Below are positions 52,212 through 54,967 of a stretch of 54,967 bases of DNA, one piece after another (position 1 is the stretch's first letter; each line of letters begins with the position of its first letter). Source of the stretch: Acetobacterium wieringae. Its GTDB lineage: Bacteria; Bacillota; Clostridia; Eubacteriales; Eubacteriaceae. The notes under the pieces were generated by a model. It had not been told where the DNA came from, searched no databases, and was given only the letters and a program-made list of their open reading frames with translations. The DNA lies in assembly GCF_001766835.1 (NCBI RefSeq), contig NZ_LKEU01000028.1, positions 1 through 54,967 on the forward strand, written 5' to 3'. Made by a program: the position numbers and the translations under genes.

Positions 52212-54086
52212 TTAATCTTCGGCGATTACAATCAAACCATCCATTTCTCCCAAGCTAACCATCGTTGATTTACTGGGATTAATATAAATACCGTAATCCT
52301 TTTTAGCATCCTTTTGTTCTGCCGCAATCACATAACCAATAACGATTTCGTTCTTCCTTTTTGCTGCTTCAACCAGCGTATAATAATTAACTGCTTTATC
52401 TGGCTGAATGTATTTTGACGCCCTTTTTATATAAAGCTCCGAACCATCTGCATCAAACAGGTCTTCAAAGACAGTATTAATCATTCTGTTTTCCGAAACC
52501 TGAGTTAGCATTAAACTGATCAGTTTTTCACTGACAATAAAGTCGTTGACTCTGGTTACTTCGGCCAGTTTCTTATTTCTAAAATCCAGCATTTCACTGA
52601 CAACTGAAAAACGACAGTTCAGTTTTTCGGAAATATCTCGAAGCTGAAGCAGAACGACCAGCGTATTGGCATCTGACTCCTGCACATCGAGTTCCGAATT
52701 ATTTGACAGGATGATGACATGATCGTAATTTTTGACCATCAGTTCGTCTAAAATCCGGCGATCTTTTGGATCTCCCTTCAATAATTCGATTTGCTGATTC
52801 ACTACCTGACTAAGAGCAATTTGAAACTCTTCGTCTTCAACACAATCTGATACAACAGTCAAAAGCGAACCTTGCGGTACATAATTGTCAATTTCCTGAA
52901 TAATTAAGTGAGCATTGTCATTCCAACCTAGGATCAGCGTCTTTTCGGGTCGGTCCGGTTGCGATGATGCGTTTTGACGAATTGCTTCAACATCAACCGA
53001 AGATTGCTGATCTGATTTTACTCGAATCGTATCATCATCTTCTGAAATGGCAATAATTTGGTCTCCCGGTTTTAGTACCGTGTCCATCGGCGGGTTCAAA
53101 TATGTTTTCCCCTGGGACTGAACGCCGATCACCGTTGATTTCTCAAACAAAAACAGGGTCTCGCCAAATGTTTTTCCAATCGCTTCTGGACAATCACTGA
53201 AATAAATTTCATCACCGCCAAAATCCAGTAGTTCAGTGTAAACTGTCGAAAGACCTGGCTGACGGCAGGTTTGAGCAATTATGCGGGAGATGAGTGTATC
53301 ACTGAGAATTATTTCCGCCTGATTGTTTCCGGCAATTTGGGCCACTTGAACGTTCTCAGGATCTCGCAAGACGGTAACAATATTATAAGGCTCACTGCGC
53401 TTATTCGGATTATTGGTAATAGCCAGAATCGTCTTTATTACTCGGGTATCATCCTCCGGAATGATGATAATTGATCGGGACGTATTTAAACTGACGATTT
53501 CCAGATCATCAATATCGATTGGATTTCCCTGACGGGTGACGATTCGGGTCGTTTTTAGATCGGTGATCCGCTCACGAATGGCGTCATCCATTTCGGACTT
53601 ATCATGATTCCCCATCACAACAATACAAGCATGTTTACGATTGCTGTTCGCTTCAATCAATTCTTCAATAATTGTAAAAATTTGCTCAGACCATCCCAGA
53701 ATAATGGTTTGATCCTTTTCAATCACTCGGGATCTTCCTTTTCTTAGCGATTCCAATTTTGCTTCAATCCCAGTTGTTAAAATCCCAATCAGGATACTGA
53801 GGATAAAGATACCGCCAAGCGTAGTGACAAACATTAAAAAGATATAACCAGCACTACCGGTATCTCCACTGACCGTTCCAGAATCAATGGCACGCATTAA
53901 TCCCATCCACAGCAGCTCAGTAAAACTTGAGGTTGGCCCGGATTGGGTAATCCAGACGATCAAGGAAATCACAGCAATCATAATTGCCGTCGCACTGGCT
54001 AATGACAATAATAGTATACCCGTTCCTTTTGACATCAGATTGTCAAATTTGTACCTAAGTTTTTCTAAAAATCCAACTTCATCCAT
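52212..54086 (-). CDS. CASTOR/POLLUX-type ion channel with RCK domains
   Basis: 624 aa. Two transmembrane helices (about 21-47 and 82-108) flank a pore loop near RAIDSGTVSGD. Two large TrkA-N/RCK-type segments follow: DQTIILGWSEQIFTIIEEL (from about 127) and KTLILGWNDNAHLIIQEI (from about 388). This is the arrangement of CASTOR/POLLUX-like channels and related bacterial putative ion channels, gated by nucleotide or Ca2+. Ion specificity is unknown. AGAGGTG lies close to the ATG, and a promoter is at 54181-54209. Confidence 0.82.
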   Translation of the reverse strand: MDEVGFLEKLRYKFDNLMSKGTGILLLSLASATAIMIAVISLIVWITQSGPTSSFTELLWMGLMRAIDSGTVSGDTGSAGYIFLMFVTTLGGIFILSILIGILTTGIEAKLESLRKGRSRVIEKDQTIILGWSEQIFTIIEELIEANSNRKHACIVVMGNHDKSEMDDAIRERITDLKTTRIVTRQGNPIDIDDLEIVSLNTSRSIIIIPEDDTRVIKTILAITNNPNKRSEPYNIVTVLRDPENVQVAQIAGNNQAEIILSDTLISRIIAQTCRQPGLSTVYTELLDFGGDEIYFSDCPEAIGKTFGETLFLFEKSTVIGVQSQGKTYLNPPMDTVLKPGDQIIAISEDDDTIRVKSDQQSSVDVEAIRQNASSQPDRPEKTLILGWNDNAHLIIQEIDNYVPQGSLLTVVSDCVEDEEFQIALSQVVNQQIELLKGDPKDRRILDELMVKNYDHVIILSNNSELDVQESDANTLVVLLQLRDISEKLNCRFSVVSEMLDFRNKKLAEVTRVNDFIVSEKLISLMLTQVSENRMINTVFEDLFDADGSELYIKRASKYIQPDKAVNYYTLVEAAKRKNEIVIGYVIAAEQKDAKKDYGIYINPSKSTMVSLGEMDGLIVIAED

Positions 54087-54180
54087 CTTACACCTCTTTA
54101 AAGTTATTAGTTATAGCCGATTGTCTCGTCTAATGATAATTATTTGAAGGAGTCTATTCTATTTCATTTATAATTTTTAC

Positions 54181-54209
54181 ATTTTATCACATTCAGCCAT
54201 TCGCTTCAA
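54181..54209 (-). promoter_or_regulatory. Promoter of the RCK channel gene
   Basis: Minus strand TTGAAG (54204-54209) and TAAAAT (54181-54186) with a 17-base spacer, about 90 bases before the start. Confidence 0.65.
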
Positions 54210-54258
54210 TCACTGTTGACACCCTTTTTTTGCAATTGACGATTTCGAATCTTTTTTC

Positions 54259-54606
54259 CTACACGTCAGAATCTTTATCTTTCTTTTTTTTGAAAAGATT
54301 GCCCAAATACATTCCCATTAATGATAAACACCCATATATGCAACCATATATAACTACTTTCATATATATCATCGAGAATACAAGCGGGAGAAAAATGATG
54401 CTTATAAAAACCGGATAAAACCAGACGATACCATTTTTAAATCCATATACAAACCCAGCTATTAAACAATATCCGGGAATAATCAAGAGCATAAAGAACA
54501 AAAAATATTTTGAATCCGGCTCCAGCATCGGCAAGATAAAAAAGATCACGGCTGTCATTACCAGATATGGTAATACCGGCAATAATAATGGTAAGTTTTT
54601 TTTCAT
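54259..54606 (-). CDS. Small four-helix membrane protein of unknown function
   Basis: 115 aa. About four hydrophobic helices (near 8-25, 33-52, 60-80, 84-102) and a lysine-rich cytosolic tail (FKKKKDKDSDV). The ATG at 54606 has GGGAG six bases upstream, better than the ATG at 54624. I do not recognise the family. Confidence 0.65.
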   Translation of the reverse strand: MKKNLPLLLPVLPYLVMTAVIFFILPMLEPDSKYFLFFMLLIIPGYCLIAGFVYGFKNGIVWFYPVFISIIFLPLVFSMIYMKVVIYGCIYGCLSLMGMYLGNLFKKKKDKDSDV

Positions 54607-54967
54607 TATCGGCTCCCATGACATTTACTACTGAAATTATATTAGTGCATTCCTTTATTATAACATGAATCTCTCATGTTATCGATATTTTATAGTATAC
54701 ATCCGTTTCAGATTGCTCCTAAAATTACTGTCGTTAAATGAAGCTGCAACTCCGCTCCGTTTCACTGCGCCTGCGTTTGGGGCCTCGCCCCATAAAAAAA
54801 TAGATTCATAATGACAGATATTAAGTATCCTTATATCTTTCTCATAACTTTACTGCCGTTTACTCGCTCATGCGGCACTTCGACTCCGCTACGCTGCGCC
54901 TCAGTCGCGTCAGTCGCCAGATGGCTCCTTCCTTAAAATATAAAAAATAGAGACCAAAAAACAAATA
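54607..54967 (-). other. Non-coding end of the window with two GC-rich blocks
   Basis: No gene is seen. A perfect 9-bp inverted repeat ATAACATGA/TCATGTTAT (54660-54668 and 54674-54682) overlaps a minus-strand TATAAT (54657-54662), which may drive the small membrane protein. Two GC-rich blocks at about 54738-54793 and 54850-54930 share ACTCCGCT and CTGCGCCT and stand out from AT-rich surroundings. Confidence 0.5.

Noticed and set aside
1..54967. CRISPR arrays, phage or transposon genes, tRNA and rRNA genes
   Set aside because: No regularly spaced repeats, integrase, transposase or recognisable RNA gene sequence was found by reading.

Overview
The window looks like chromosomal DNA of an anaerobic, low-to-moderate-GC member of the Clostridia, most likely in or near Eubacteriaceae (Acetobacterium/Eubacterium type). 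This rests on gene order and families: alaS-ireB-ruvX-DUF1292 next to mltG-trmR-trhP, an IspH-S1 fusion, iscR-iscS-iscU upstream of alaS, scpA-scpB-rluB, and a dcw cluster starting at mraZ. The species cannot be fixed from sequence alone. I see no phage, insertion sequence, CRISPR array, rRNA or tRNA gene.

Layout. 1-4.7 kb: the tail of an unknown plus-strand gene, an AgrC/AgrA-like two-component pair, a small nucleoside-deoxyribosyltransferase-like protein and a CPA1 Na+/H+ antiporter. The antiporter has a consensus promoter followed by a leader that ends in an intrinsic terminator just before the start codon. 4.8-16.5 kb (all minus): trhP, trmR, mltG, ylbF, RNase J, fur-family, sfsA, DUF1292, ruvX, an aldo/keto reductase, ireB and alaS, with a T-box leader on alaS. 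16.5-21 kb: an AI-2E-family permease, a PRC-barrel-like protein, acetolactate decarboxylase and iscR-iscS-iscU. 21-30.6 kb: a tightly packed operon running from a site-2 protease through scpA, scpB, rluB, a small unknown protein, mnmM, an RpiR regulator, a BaiN-like flavoprotein, cmk and plsC to ispH-S1, closed by a strong terminator.

30.7-44.4 kb: Nudix, nrdR and ftsZ, then (still minus) ftsQ, murG, ftsW, murD, mraY, murF, a PASTA penicillin-binding protein, ftsL, rsmH and mraZ. This is a division and peptidoglycan cluster without ftsA, murB or murC. The mraZ promoter carries TGG direct repeats at 10-bp spacing, a likely MraZ autoregulatory operator. 44.6-48 kb (plus): an ACT protein, UPF0210/PFL, a short FmdE-domain protein and a LOR/SDH-type NAD-binding protein. 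48-54.6 kb (minus): an unknown glycine-rich membrane protein, a PucR/CdaR regulator, a sirtuin, a DLH-like hydrolase, a CASTOR/POLLUX-type RCK channel and a small membrane protein. The last ~360 bases are non-coding.

How the parts fit. Most genes are housekeeping: tRNA charging and wobble-U34 modification, RNA decay, Fe-S assembly, isoprenoid and phospholipid synthesis, chromosome condensation, septation and wall synthesis. The least understood parts are the antiporter leader, the structured untranslated region between the PucR gene and the unknown permease, and the ACT/UPF0210/FmdE plus LOR/SDH genes. Many starts were reassigned to a shorter form where a Shine-Dalgarno sequence and family length agreed.
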